Origin: Myxococcales bacterium
GTDB taxonomy: Bacteria; Myxococcota_A; Polyangia; Polyangiales; Polyangiaceae
Direction: 5' to 3'
Assembly (NCBI GenBank): GCA_016703425.1
Contig: JADJCA010000027.1
Span: 62,001 to 126,000 of the forward strand
Length of the DNA: 64,000 nt
The notes beneath the pieces are model-generated. The model was not told the DNA's origin. It ran no database searches and saw only the letters and a program-made list of their open reading frames with translations. The position numbers and the translations under genes are program-made. This document shows positions 27,066 through 35,352 of this stretch, one piece after another. Each line of letters begins with the position of its first letter. Position 1 is the stretch's first letter.

Positions 27066-28190
27066 TCAGGCGCGGAAGACGAGCGCGGGGTCGATGCTCG
27101 CGACTTTCCGGAACGAGATGGCCGACGCGGCGAGGCAGAGCAGAACGGTGCCGACGAAGACCTCTGCGACGAACGCTGGCGGCAAGAGGAGTCGAAGGTC
27201 GACCTTGGCCAGCACCGGGCCGAGCAGCATGGGCGGGACGACGCCGAGCAAGAAGCCTAGGACCGCGCTGACGACGGCCTGCCGCGCGAGGATTCGGTAG
27301 ATGTCGAAGTTCGAGCCGCCGATGGCCTTGACGGTGCCGAACTCTTTGATGTGCTCCATCGTCGAGGTGTAGAGCGTCTGCGCGACGACGACGATCCCGA
27401 CGAGGCAACCCAAGAAGACCGTGAGGTACATGTTGAGGCCGATGCCCGTGTTGTCGACCCAGTAGCTACGCGACCGGTTGGCCCACTCGACCTTCTCGTA
27501 GACGTCGTTGAAGGGGAGAAGCTCCGCGAGCTGGCGCTTGACGGCAGCGGCGTCGGCGCCAGGGCTGAGCTTGACGAGGACGTAGGTGGTGTTGCCTCGC
27601 AAGGTCGGCTGAAGCGACTGCGCCAGCGGATAGCTCATGAACGTGATCGGCGTCGTCGTGAAGCTCTTGGCCTCCTTCGTTCGCCCGAGGATGCGAAAGC
27701 GTTGCCCCAAGACCTCGCGGTGCTCACCGACCTCGAAGGCGCCGTAGCGCTTCACGCTCGACTCATCGAAGAAGACGTAGCGGCCGCGCCTCAGGTCCTC
27801 CGCATGGCCCTCGGAGACGTTCCACGGAATGCCCCACTTGGTGAAGTCCTCCAGCGCGTAGACGAGCGAACCCTCCTCGGCGCCTGACGGAAGCTGCACG
27901 TTCATGAAGGCGACGATGAGGTTGTCGGCGCGCTCCACGCCCGGAACGGACCGAACGCGGTGAATGCGCGACTCGGGAAAGGCGTGTGCGAAGTCCACGT
28001 TGGGCGTGTTCCGCGACGTGATCCAGAGATCCGCGTCGACGTGCTCGATGGTCACGGTGGCGTTGGCGAGGAGGCCCTTGAAGAGGCCCACCTGCACGAG
28101 CACGAGCGTCACGGCGAAGGCGACGCCGCTCACCGTGATGGCGAAGCGAACCTTGTCGTGCAGGAGCGAACGCAGAGCGAGGTCGACCAT
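27066..28190 (-). CDS. FtsX-type ABC permease, DevC-like
   Basis: 374 residues. One N-terminal helix (FAITVSGVAFAVTLVLVQVGLF, preceded by SLLHDKVR), a large periplasmic domain (about 45-255) and three C-terminal helices (around 265, 310 and 350), the layout of the MacB/FtsX group. The EFGTVKAIGGS cytosolic loop contacts the ATPase. Its start overlaps the TetR stop as TGATG, so the two are translationally coupled. Closest in layout to DevC, which exports glycolipids in cyanobacteria (family knowledge); substrate here unknown. Confidence 0.9.
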   Translation of the reverse strand: MVDLALRSLLHDKVRFAITVSGVAFAVTLVLVQVGLFKGLLANATVTIEHVDADLWITSRNTPNVDFAHAFPESRIHRVRSVPGVERADNLIVAFMNVQLPSGAEEGSLVYALEDFTKWGIPWNVSEGHAEDLRRGRYVFFDESSVKRYGAFEVGEHREVLGQRFRILGRTKEAKSFTTTPITFMSYPLAQSLQPTLRGNTTYVLVKLSPGADAAAVKRQLAELLPFNDVYEKVEWANRSRSYWVDNTGIGLNMYLTVFLGCLVGIVVVAQTLYTSTMEHIKEFGTVKAIGGSNFDIYRILARQAVVSAVLGFLLGVVPPMLLGPVLAKVDLRLLLPPAFVAEVFVGTVLLCLAASAISFRKVASIDPALVFRA

Positions 28191-28921
28191 CAGCGTTGCT
28201 CCTTCGCGTCACTCTTCTTGGACTTCTTGGGTGCGGCCTTCGAAGGCGGACGTGACGCTGGCTCGCTCGACGTCGGCCCCGCGAGCGCCGGGAGCGCGTC
28301 GGGCTTCACCATGCCCGTCACGAGCGAGCGCACGATGCCCTCGATGCGCGCCTCCACGGGCCGCCAGTCGATCCACGTGTCTTGCCCGTGCGTGATTTGA
28401 AGCGACACGACGCCGTGGATGGCGGCCCAGGCGACCTGCGACGCGAGCTCCGCGTCGGCGAACTCGGGGCGGAAGCGGCCGGTGTCGATGGCCTCTTGCA
28501 CGGTCCACTTCAAGAACGCGTAGGCATCTCGCGCCGGATCCCCGTGCCACTCGGCCGCGTCTTCCTTTCGTGAGCGGTTCGGCATCATGAACATGACGCG
28601 GTAGTGCTGGGGATGCGACACCGCGAAGCGGGCGTAGGCGCGCCCCACCTCGCCGAGGCGCTCGACGGGATCGGCGTGGGCCGCCAAGGTCGACATCTTC
28701 TCGCCGAGCACGAGGAAGTCGTGCATGCACAGCTCTCGGACGAGCGCTTCCTTGTCGGGGAAGTGAAAGTAGAGCGCCGTCGCCGTGTACTCGATGCGCT
28801 CGGCGATCTTGCGCATCGTGACGGCCTCGAAGCCGTGCTCGGCGAACAGCTCGCGGGCGGCGTCGAGGATGCGCCCCCGCAGCTCCTGTTTCTCACGCTC
28901 TCGACGCTGAGAGGAACTCAT
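28190..28921 (-). CDS. TetR-family regulator of the efflux operon
   Basis: 243 residues. An N-terminal TetR helix-turn-helix (RGRILDAARELFAEHG, then TMRKIAERIEYTATALYFHFPDKEAL, about 16-60) is followed by a helical ligand-binding domain and a disordered Lys/Ser/Pro-rich tail (SKAAPKKSKKSDAKEQR). As first gene of the pump operon it most likely represses its own transcription until a pump substrate binds; a palindromic site is present just upstream. The stop overlaps the permease start. Confidence 0.9.
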   Translation of the reverse strand: MSSSQRREREKQELRGRILDAARELFAEHGFEAVTMRKIAERIEYTATALYFHFPDKEALVRELCMHDFLVLGEKMSTLAAHADPVERLGEVGRAYARFAVSHPQHYRVMFMMPNRSRKEDAAEWHGDPARDAYAFLKWTVQEAIDTGRFRPEFADAELASQVAWAAIHGVVSLQITHGQDTWIDWRPVEARIEGIVRSLVTGMVKPDALPALAGPTSSEPASRPPSKAAPKKSKKSDAKEQR

Positions 28922-28952
28922 CGCTTGCCCTCGTTGACCCGCGGTTCAAATT

Positions 28953-28971
28953 CTAACGACGTTAACATTAG
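28953..28971. promoter_or_regulatory. candidate TetR operator
   Basis: An AT-rich island in the gap before the TetR gene carries TAACG-A-CGTTA (28954-28964), an exact 11-base palindrome, inside CTAA...TTAG (28953-28971), with GTTAAC next to it. The position, 32 bases upstream of the TetR ATG and in the divergent region shared with the HAD gene, fits an autoregulatory operator. Confidence 0.5.
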
Positions 28972-29088
28972 GAACAAACCTCAAGCCGTCAAGGGCCGAG
29001 TGCCTCACGGGCGGCCCGTGTAGCCTCGGGGCGCGACAAGCCCCATGCGGCGTGGGGCCGGGCCTTCGGAGCCAGAGGGGCAAGGCAG

Positions 29089-29847
29089 ATGATTGATATC
29101 GCCTCGAAAAGACTCGTAGAGAAACTCGATTCACGGGTCGCCGACGGGCCCCCGGTGCTGGCCTTCGACGCCGACGGAACGCTCTGGCAAGGCGACGTTG
29201 GAGACGATTTTTTCGACGCGCTCATCGCTGGCGGCCTGGTGCTCCCCTCGGCGCAGGCGGCGATGGCCCGCGAGCTCGGGATTGCTGCCGGTGAAGGCGA
29301 CCGCCCCGAGCAGGCGCTCTTCGACGCGTATCACTCGGGAAAATTCGACGAAGAGCGCTTCTACGAGTGCGTCGCCTGGGCGGCCGCTGGCCGCGATCGG
29401 GGGGCGGTCTTGGAGATCGCGCGGCGCGTTCAGGCGGAGCGAAAGCTCCCGGAGCGACTCCACGCGGAGATTCGCCCCGTTCTCGCGTGGGCCCGGGCTC
29501 GCGGCGCGGAGGTCTACGTTGTCAGCGCTTCCCCGCGCTTGGTGGTTCAAGAAGGGGCGCGGCTCCTCGGCCTCGAGCCGGCCCGCGTCTTGGGCGCCGA
29601 AGCCGTTTTTGAAGGGGAACAGATGATGCCCGCCGCGCTCCGGCCGATTCCCTACGGTGCCGGGAAGGTTGTGGCCCTGCGGAAGCACATCGGCGCCCGG
29701 CCCCTCCTGGCGGCCTTTGGCGACAACGTCTTCGACGTCCCGATGATGAAGGAGGCGCAGCTCGCCGTCGCCGTCCGGCCGAAGCCGCGATTGTTGGCGG
29801 TAAAATCGGAAGTGCCCGGTCTATTTGGCCTCGAGCCTACAATGTAG
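29089..29847 (+). CDS. HAD-superfamily phosphatase (SerB-like)
   Basis: 252 residues, cytosolic. HAD motif I is DADGT at residues 27-31 (the DxDGT form), motif II-like VVSASPR about 143-149, and motif IV-like AFGDNVFDVPMMKEA near residue 205. The helical cap between motifs I and II is about 100 residues, as in phosphoserine phosphatase relatives (HAD subclass IB). Substrate unknown. A strong Shine-Dalgarno (AGAGGGG) lies just upstream of the ATG. Divergent from the TetR operon. Confidence 0.82.
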   Translation: MIDIASKRLVEKLDSRVADGPPVLAFDADGTLWQGDVGDDFFDALIAGGLVLPSAQAAMARELGIAAGEGDRPEQALFDAYHSGKFDEERFYECVAWAAAGRDRGAVLEIARRVQAERKLPERLHAEIRPVLAWARARGAEVYVVSASPRLVVQEGARLLGLEPARVLGAEAVFEGEQMMPAALRPIPYGAGKVVALRKHIGARPLLAAFGDNVFDVPMMKEAQLAVAVRPKPRLLAVKSEVPGLFGLEPTM

Positions 29848-29897
29848 GTGCGCGCGATCGGCCCGATGCTACGTCCATCCGCAGTTCGGAGCCGATC

Positions 29898-30191
29898 ATG
29901 AGCAGCAAAGCCTTGCGTCAAGTCTGGGGTTGGATGGATGTCTACGAGCTCGACGCGCTCGCGTTTGCGGATCTGGTGGCCGGCGTGGGCGGCTGCACCC
30001 GAGAAGGCGTGCTGGCGGTCGTGTCCGGACGGCGACCCGCCTTCTGCGTGGCCCGCGCCATCGAGACCGTGACCCGCGTCGACGCCCACGATTGGTTCGT
30101 GGAAGAGCCGCAGCGCCGCGCCAGCGCCAATCGACCGACGGAAAGCGTGGCGCCGCCGCCGAGCGGCCGCAACCTCGCCGCCGTAGCCTGA
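29898..30191 (+). CDS. small HTH-like protein
   Basis: 97 residues. The middle (about 30-68) resembles YdaS/Cro-type helix-turn-helix proteins: LAVVSGRRPAFCVARAIETVT followed by a closing DWFVEE, where a small turn and Arg-rich recognition region would sit. The last 25 residues are low complexity. It may be a small DNA-binding regulator, but helical match is weak. No neighbour on the strand suggests a specific target. Confidence 0.5.
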   Translation: MSSKALRQVWGWMDVYELDALAFADLVAGVGGCTREGVLAVVSGRRPAFCVARAIETVTRVDAHDWFVEEPQRRASANRPTESVAPPPSGRNLAAVA

Positions 30192-30331
30192 TGCTGGCCT
30201 GAAGCCGGCGTGACGCGGCTGGCTGACGGTCGCCGCGGCCCGCCGTCGTTCTCCACTTTCCGACGCCGCGAATCTATGAACAATGCCTCCTCCGACGAGC
30301 GTCTCGCGCGCTCGCCGCAGAGGGAGCCAGC

Positions 30332-31474
30332 ATGGATTTCGAGCTCACCGAAGAGCAAACGCTGATTCGAGACACGGCGCGCGACTTTGCCGCGCGCGAG
30401 GTGGCGCCCAAGGCCGCGGAGCTCGACAAGAACGGCCGCTGGCCTTCCGAGATTCTCGAGAAGATGGCCGAGCTCGGCTTCCTCGGCATGGCGGTCCCCA
30501 CCGAGTGGGGCGGCGCCGGCCTCTCGGCGCTCAGCTACGCCATCGCGATGGAGGAGATCAGCGCGGCTTGCGCGTCCACGGGCGTCATCATGAGCGTCAA
30601 CAACTCGCTCTTCTGCGATCCGCTCGTGAAGTTCGGCACGCCGGAGCAGAAGAAGAACGTGCTCACGCCGTGCGCGCAGGGGAAAAAGCTCGGCTGCTTC
30701 GGCCTCACCGAGCCGATGAGCGGCTCCGACGCGCAGACGATGCTCACGTCGGCCGAAAAGAAGGGCGACAAGTGGGTGCTGAATGGCGCCAAGAACTGGA
30801 TCACCAACGGTCCCCACGCCGACTTCATCATCGTCTTCGCGGTGACCGACCGCTCCGGACCGAAGGTCAAACACACGGCGTTCTTGGTGGAGCGCGGCAC
30901 GCCCGGGTTCACCCAGAACGCGCGCGATCACAAGCTCGGCATCCACGCCGCGCATTCGTGCACCGTGTTCTTTGAGAACGTGGAGCTCCCCGACAGCGCC
31001 ATCGTCGGCAAGGCCGGCGACGGCTTCCGCGTGGCGATGGCCACGCTCGATGGCGGGCGCATCGGGATCGCGGGCCAGGCCCTCGGCATCGCCAAGGCGG
31101 CGCTCTCACGGTCCGTCGAGTACTCCAAAGAGCGCAAGAGCTTCGGCGTGCCCATCTCGGAGCACCAGGCCATTCAGTTCATGCTGAGCGACATGGCGAC
31201 GGAGCTCGACGCGGCGCGCCTGCTCACCTGGCGCGCCGCCACCATGAAGGACGCCGGCGTGCGGCATTCGGCCGAGAGCGCCATGGCGAAGCTCTTCGCG
31301 AGCGAGATGGCCACGCGCGTGGCCCACAAGGCCATCCAGATTCATGGCGGCTACGGCTACTCCACCGAGTTCCCCGTGGAGCGCCACTACCGCGACGCGC
31401 GCATCACCGAGATCTACGAAGGTACGAGCGAAATCCAGCGCATCGTCATCGCCGCCAGCCTCATGAGCGCCTGA
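30332..31474 (+). CDS. acyl-CoA dehydrogenase
   Basis: 380 residues, typical ACAD length. FAD-dependent alpha,beta-oxidation of acyl-CoA to enoyl-CoA with electrons to ETF. Landmarks: FELTEEQTLIRDTARDFA start, CFGLTEPMSGSDAQ and KNWITNG at the FAD/substrate face, ERKSFGVPISEHQAIQFMLSDM, QIHGGYGYSTEFPVERHYRDAR, and the catalytic base Glu in IYEGTSEIQRIV near the C-terminus (short-chain type position). A Shine-Dalgarno (GGGAG) precedes the ATG. The AgmX-like lipoprotein starts 2 bases after the stop. Confidence 0.94.
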   Translation: MDFELTEEQTLIRDTARDFAAREVAPKAAELDKNGRWPSEILEKMAELGFLGMAVPTEWGGAGLSALSYAIAMEEISAACASTGVIMSVNNSLFCDPLVKFGTPEQKKNVLTPCAQGKKLGCFGLTEPMSGSDAQTMLTSAEKKGDKWVLNGAKNWITNGPHADFIIVFAVTDRSGPKVKHTAFLVERGTPGFTQNARDHKLGIHAAHSCTVFFENVELPDSAIVGKAGDGFRVAMATLDGGRIGIAGQALGIAKAALSRSVEYSKERKSFGVPISEHQAIQFMLSDMATELDAARLLTWRAATMKDAGVRHSAESAMAKLFASEMATRVAHKAIQIHGGYGYSTEFPVERHYRDARITEIYEGTSEIQRIVIAASLMSA

Positions 31475-31476
31475 GC

Positions 31477-32205
31477 ATGCGACACCACCGAACCCCCGTT
31501 GGCTGCCTTTACGTCGCCCTCTGTGCGATCGCCCTCTCGGCCTGTGGCGGCGCGCCGCCCCCGCCGGCCGAGCCCACGCCTGAGCCTGCGCTGCGCAAGT
31601 CTCGTGGCCCCAAGATGCAGATGCAGAGCGAGCTTGGCTCCATCGATCAAGCGGAGGTCGAGAAGGTGCTGCAGAAGGCGCAGGGCAAGCTCCAGGAGTG
31701 CCACAAGCGCGGCCTCAAGCACACCGACTACCTCGCCGGCGACGTGAAGATCTTCCTTCGCATCAGCGAGCAGGGGCGCGTCAAGTACGCGTACCTTGAG
31801 GAGAGCACGCTCGGCGACCGCGACACCGAGCGCTGCATGCTCGCCGCGCTCGAGGCCCAAGCGTGGCCCGCGCCGGAGGGTGGTGAGGCCGAGGTTCGGA
31901 AGGGCCTGGGCTTCGATGCGCCGGGCGACGTGCGCGCACCGACCTCCTGGCCGTCCGACAAGATCGTGCAGGCTCTCGGCAAAGCGGAAGACGAGCTCCA
32001 CAAGTGTCGCCACGGCGTGTCGGGAACCTTCAAGGCCACCGTCTACGTCGAACCCGACGGCAAGCACGGCAAGGTGCACGCCGTGGGCGTGACGCCACCG
32101 AACAAGGACGGCAGCGACAAGGTCGATTGCATGGTGCGTGCCCTCAAGTCGATGAAGGTCCCGAGCCCCGGGAGCTACGCGGCAAAGGTGACCTTCTCTC
32201 TCTGA
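31477..32205 (+). CDS. AgmX/PglI-type C-terminal-domain lipoprotein
   Basis: 242 residues. Signal ending in a lipobox (ALSACGG, Cys23), Pro-rich linker, then two tandem copies of a roughly 85-residue module: first DQAEVEKVLQKAQGKLQECHKRGL to ERCMLAALEAQAWP, second SDKIVQALGKAEDELHKCRHG to VDCMVRALKSMKVPSPGSY. Each has the paired Cys typical of the AgmX/PglI C-terminal domain (gliding-motility proteins of Myxococcus). It sits 2 bases after an acyl-CoA dehydrogenase and is followed by another, so it is co-transcribed with metabolic genes for unknown reasons. Confidence 0.8.
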   Translation: MRHHRTPVGCLYVALCAIALSACGGAPPPPAEPTPEPALRKSRGPKMQMQSELGSIDQAEVEKVLQKAQGKLQECHKRGLKHTDYLAGDVKIFLRISEQGRVKYAYLEESTLGDRDTERCMLAALEAQAWPAPEGGEAEVRKGLGFDAPGDVRAPTSWPSDKIVQALGKAEDELHKCRHGVSGTFKATVYVEPDGKHGKVHAVGVTPPNKDGSDKVDCMVRALKSMKVPSPGSYAAKVTFSL

Positions 32206-32247
32206 CCGCGGCGCGCCAGTTGACGAAGCAGCAGGACGAAGACGCCC

Positions 32248-33399
32248 ATGGACCTCGAACTTTCGCCCACGCAGCTCGCCGTCCAGTCGACGGCGCGCGA
32301 GTTTGCCGCGCGCGTGATCGCGCCGCAGGCCGCCGACATCGACAAGCACGAGCGCTTTCCGAAGGAGCCGCTCCAAGGGCTGGCTGAGCTCGGCCTCCTG
32401 TCGGTCAACGTCCCGGAGGAGCTCGGCGGCGCTGGCGCCGGTGCCGTCGCCTACGCGCTCGCGATGCAAGAGGTGGCGGGCGCCTGCGCGTCCACGGCGG
32501 TCACCATGGCGGTGACCAACATGGTCGGCGAGGTGGTGGCGCGCTTCGGAACCGACGCGCAAAAGAAGCACGTCTGCCCGAAGCTGGCGTCGGCCGAGTG
32601 GCTCGCGGGCGCCTTCGCCCTCTCGGAGCCGGAGGCGGGGAGTGATCCCGGTGGCATGCGCACCACGGCGCGCGACGACGGCGACCATTGGGTCATCGAC
32701 GGCGCCAAGCAGTGGATCACGAGCGGCGCGCACGCCGGCGTGTTCGTCGTTTGGGCGCGCACCGGCGCTCCGGAGACGCACAAGGGTACGCGCGGCATCT
32801 CTTGTTTTCTCGTCGAGGGCGGTACACCGGGCCTTCGCATCGGGCGCGCGGAAGACAAGATGGGCCTTCGCGGCTCCAACACCGTGGGGCTGGAGTTCGA
32901 CGGGTGCCGCGTGCCGAAGAGCGCGCTTCTGGGCGACCTCCACGGCGGCTTCAAGATCGCCATGATGGCCCTGGACGGCGGCCGCATCGGCATCAGCGCC
33001 CAAGCCATCGGCATCGCCCGCGCGGCCCTCAGCGAGAGCGTTCTCTACGCGAAGGAGCGCAAGCAGTTCGACAAGCCCATCGGCGACTTTCAGGCCATCA
33101 AGTGGAAGCTCGCCGACATGAAGACGCGCATCGATGCGGCGCACCTCTTGTGCATGCGTGCGGCGTGGATGAAGGAAGCGGGCGTGCCGTTCTCACGGGA
33201 AGCCTCCATGGCGAAGCTCTTCGCGAGCGAGACCGGAATCAAGGTCGCCAACGAGGCGGTCCAGATCCACGGCGGCTACGGCTACACGCGCGAGTTCGCC
33301 GCCGAGCGCCACCTCCGCGACGTCCGCGTCACGACCATCTACGAAGGCACGAGCGAAGTTCAGCGCATCGTGATCGCGCGGCACGTGCTGGGCGGCTAG
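32248..33399 (+). CDS. acyl-CoA dehydrogenase (second copy)
   Basis: 383 residues, paralogous to the gene at 30332. Landmarks: ELSPTQLAVQSTAREFAARV, FALSEPEAGSDPGGM, KQWITSGAHAG, ERKQFDKPIGDFQAIKWKLADM, IHGGYGYTREFAAERHLRD and the catalytic IYEGTSEVQRIV with its Glu. Probably differs from the first copy in chain or branch preference. The stop TAG at 33397-33399 shares its G with a GTG that may start a small gene. Confidence 0.94.
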   Translation: MDLELSPTQLAVQSTAREFAARVIAPQAADIDKHERFPKEPLQGLAELGLLSVNVPEELGGAGAGAVAYALAMQEVAGACASTAVTMAVTNMVGEVVARFGTDAQKKHVCPKLASAEWLAGAFALSEPEAGSDPGGMRTTARDDGDHWVIDGAKQWITSGAHAGVFVVWARTGAPETHKGTRGISCFLVEGGTPGLRIGRAEDKMGLRGSNTVGLEFDGCRVPKSALLGDLHGGFKIAMMALDGGRIGISAQAIGIARAALSESVLYAKERKQFDKPIGDFQAIKWKLADMKTRIDAAHLLCMRAAWMKEAGVPFSREASMAKLFASETGIKVANEAVQIHGGYGYTREFAAERHLRDVRVTTIYEGTSEVQRIVIARHVLGG

Positions 33400-33854
33400 T
33401 GCTACTGACCCTCCGTCGAGTCGTGGGCGGGCTGGTGTGTCAGCTGTTGTTGCCGCATTGTGCAGCGCCGGACACGGTGAACGCTGCGGATGCCGCGCCG
33501 GAGGACGCTCGCACAAGCGAAGCCGCGGTGAACGCGACAGACGCGGTGCCACCTCCGAGCGCCCACATGTACTGGAATTCACCGCCCATCGCGCCATGCC
33601 CGGCAGGCTGCTTCGCGCAGGTGATGGACGTGCTCGACCGAAAAGCCAGCTGCCTGCGAAGGGCATCGCCGTGGTGTGGACCTTCGACGCAGCTCCAGAG
33701 TCTCGACGCACCGTGTAGCGTCCGCGAAGCCGATGGCGCGTTGGTGCTGTTCCGCAGGAGTGATATTCGCCCGCCTCCCCTCGAGACAGGCAAGTGGCGG
33801 GGCTGCTCGGTCGCCGAGGACGCCGAGATCAGGACCGTTGGCCTCTGCCCATAG
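33399..33854 (+). CDS. possible small secreted protein
   Basis: 151 residues from a GTG that overlaps the acyl-CoA dehydrogenase stop. A hydrophobic N-terminus (VLLTLRRVVGGLVCQLLLPHC) could be a signal, followed by an Ala/Asp-rich linker and a short domain with several Cys (CPAGC, CLRRASPWCG, CSVREAD). Frame and composition are plausible but codon bias is weaker than in neighbours, and I do not recognise a family. Confidence 0.4.
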   Translation: MLLTLRRVVGGLVCQLLLPHCAAPDTVNAADAAPEDARTSEAAVNATDAVPPPSAHMYWNSPPIAPCPAGCFAQVMDVLDRKASCLRRASPWCGPSTQLQSLDAPCSVREADGALVLFRRSDIRPPPLETGKWRGCSVAEDAEIRTVGLCP

Positions 33855-33892
33855 CGTCTCGCGCGAGCGCGTCGCGTCGGTTCAACGGACAC

Positions 33893-34033
33893 GGTGCGCC
33901 TGCGCCCGCCGCGGACGGAAACCAGTCGCAAGCCGCGAAGCGACTCGGCGTCCACCGGAACACCGTCGGCCGCTGGCTTCGAAGTCCAGGGCGAGGCGTG
34001 AGCTCGAAGCTGCGAGAGCGATTTGGGCGTTGA
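33893..34033 (+). pseudogene. remnant of a Fis-type HTH (C-terminal end of a regulator)
   Basis: The frame ending at the TGA at 34031 encodes GNQSQAAKRLGVHRNTVGRW, the classic Fis-family recognition region at the C-terminus of NtrC-like regulators. No AAA domain or other upstream part is present, only an unrelated-looking reading. It is therefore probably the leftover 3' end of a decayed sigma-54 activator gene; a short stand-alone protein is the other option. Confidence 0.5.
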
Positions 34034-34037
34034 CCGC

Positions 34038-35144
34038 CTACGCCCTCACTTGGACCGGCCGGAGGCGCGCGTGCAAGAGCGCGGTCACTTCGGAGCGCGT
34101 CGGTTTTGGTCCGCTGCCGACGTGCACGTGGTGCGCGGCGATGCGATTGTGTTGCTTGGTCATGAGCATCGCCCAGACCATGAAGAAGTCCGTGCCCGAC
34201 AGGACCAGCGAGCCGTTCGCCGCGTAGTCATCGCGATTTTTGGCGAGCTCACCGGGCAGTTCGCTCCAGTGCATCGTGGCCTTGAGGTGGTGGCCGATGT
34301 GGTAGCCGTCGTTGAAGCAGCGCCAGTTGTAGCGACTGTCGATGCACGTGAGGCTGTTCTTGTAAGAGTTGCCCGGATCGACCGGGTCGACGAACGCGTG
34401 TTGGCCCCAGTTGCCCGCCATCATCAAGAACCGGACGATGAGGAGGGGCGCGACGAAGACCACGAGCGTGGCCTGCCAGCTATACGCGGCGAGGGCGGCG
34501 ACGACCGCGTAGTAGGAGAGCTCGCCCACGAGGAGCTTCCGCAAGAGCGCGCGCCGGCCCCGCTTGTGAAGGTAGGCCGCGAGCTCGAAGATTCCGAAGA
34601 AGAGGAAGCGAAAGAAGTAGTGCAGGAACGCGAAGACGCTGTCGCGCTGGTAGCGGATCGTGGAGCTGAGATCCGCCTCCATGTTGTTCTCCGGGTGGTG
34701 CATGCCCACGTGGTGAACGAAATAGCTCTGCGGGCTCTCGCCGTAGAAGGGGCCCAAGATCCAAGGGATGAAGTGGTTGAGCGCGCGGAAGCGACGACTG
34801 CACGGCGGCCGATGGCTCGTGTTGTGGAGCATCAGGATGAACCGGTCTGCGAGGCCGAGCACGAGCGCCAAGTGGACCGCGGCCATCCACCACGGAAAGC
34901 TCCGCAGGGCGAAGAGCGCGATGGCCGTGGCGATCACGACGCTTCGCGAGAGCGAAACCCAGAGAAAGGGCCAGTCGCGGGCGTCGTTCAGGATGGCCGC
35001 GGTCAGTCGGGCGTAGCCTGGCGGCATGGCCCGACGTGAGACGGCCTCGTCGCGCGTGGTCGCCGGCGCGCCAGCGAACGCGTTCGCCGCGGGCGATGCT
35101 TGCGCGCCGTCCTCGGCGCTGAGCGCACCAGAACCGGCGCTCAC
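34038..35144 (-). CDS. membrane fatty acid desaturase-family protein
   Basis: 368 residues with at least four membrane helices. The three histidine clusters that bind the diiron centre are intact: HNTSH (107-111), HHVGMHH (144-150) and HIGHH (282-286). Family members insert double bonds or hydroxyl groups in lipids or carotenoids using O2. The N-terminal 39 residues are low complexity, so an internal ATG at 35027 is a possible real start. Convergent with the Fis-HTH remnant. Confidence 0.85.
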   Translation of the reverse strand: MSAGSGALSAEDGAQASPAANAFAGAPATTRDEAVSRRAMPPGYARLTAAILNDARDWPFLWVSLSRSVVIATAIALFALRSFPWWMAAVHLALVLGLADRFILMLHNTSHRPPCSRRFRALNHFIPWILGPFYGESPQSYFVHHVGMHHPENNMEADLSSTIRYQRDSVFAFLHYFFRFLFFGIFELAAYLHKRGRRALLRKLLVGELSYYAVVAALAAYSWQATLVVFVAPLLIVRFLMMAGNWGQHAFVDPVDPGNSYKNSLTCIDSRYNWRCFNDGYHIGHHLKATMHWSELPGELAKNRDDYAANGSLVLSGTDFFMVWAMLMTKQHNRIAAHHVHVGSGPKPTRSEVTALLHARLRPVQVRA

Positions 35145-35352
35145 GGCAGCGAGCCCAGGGGCGACGGTGTTTGGTGGACCAACGACTTCAAGGGCCTCAG
35201 CGAGCCCGAAGCTCGACGACCCGGACCCTACGCTGCCGCGGCCCCCGGGGCAAGGCTCGGTGCGGCCGCTCGCAGGACCTCGAGCGGTCCGCCGCGGTGA
35301 AATTCGGCTGCTTGCAGCTTGCCCCTGTCATGGCGGTGCTATCACGGCGCCC

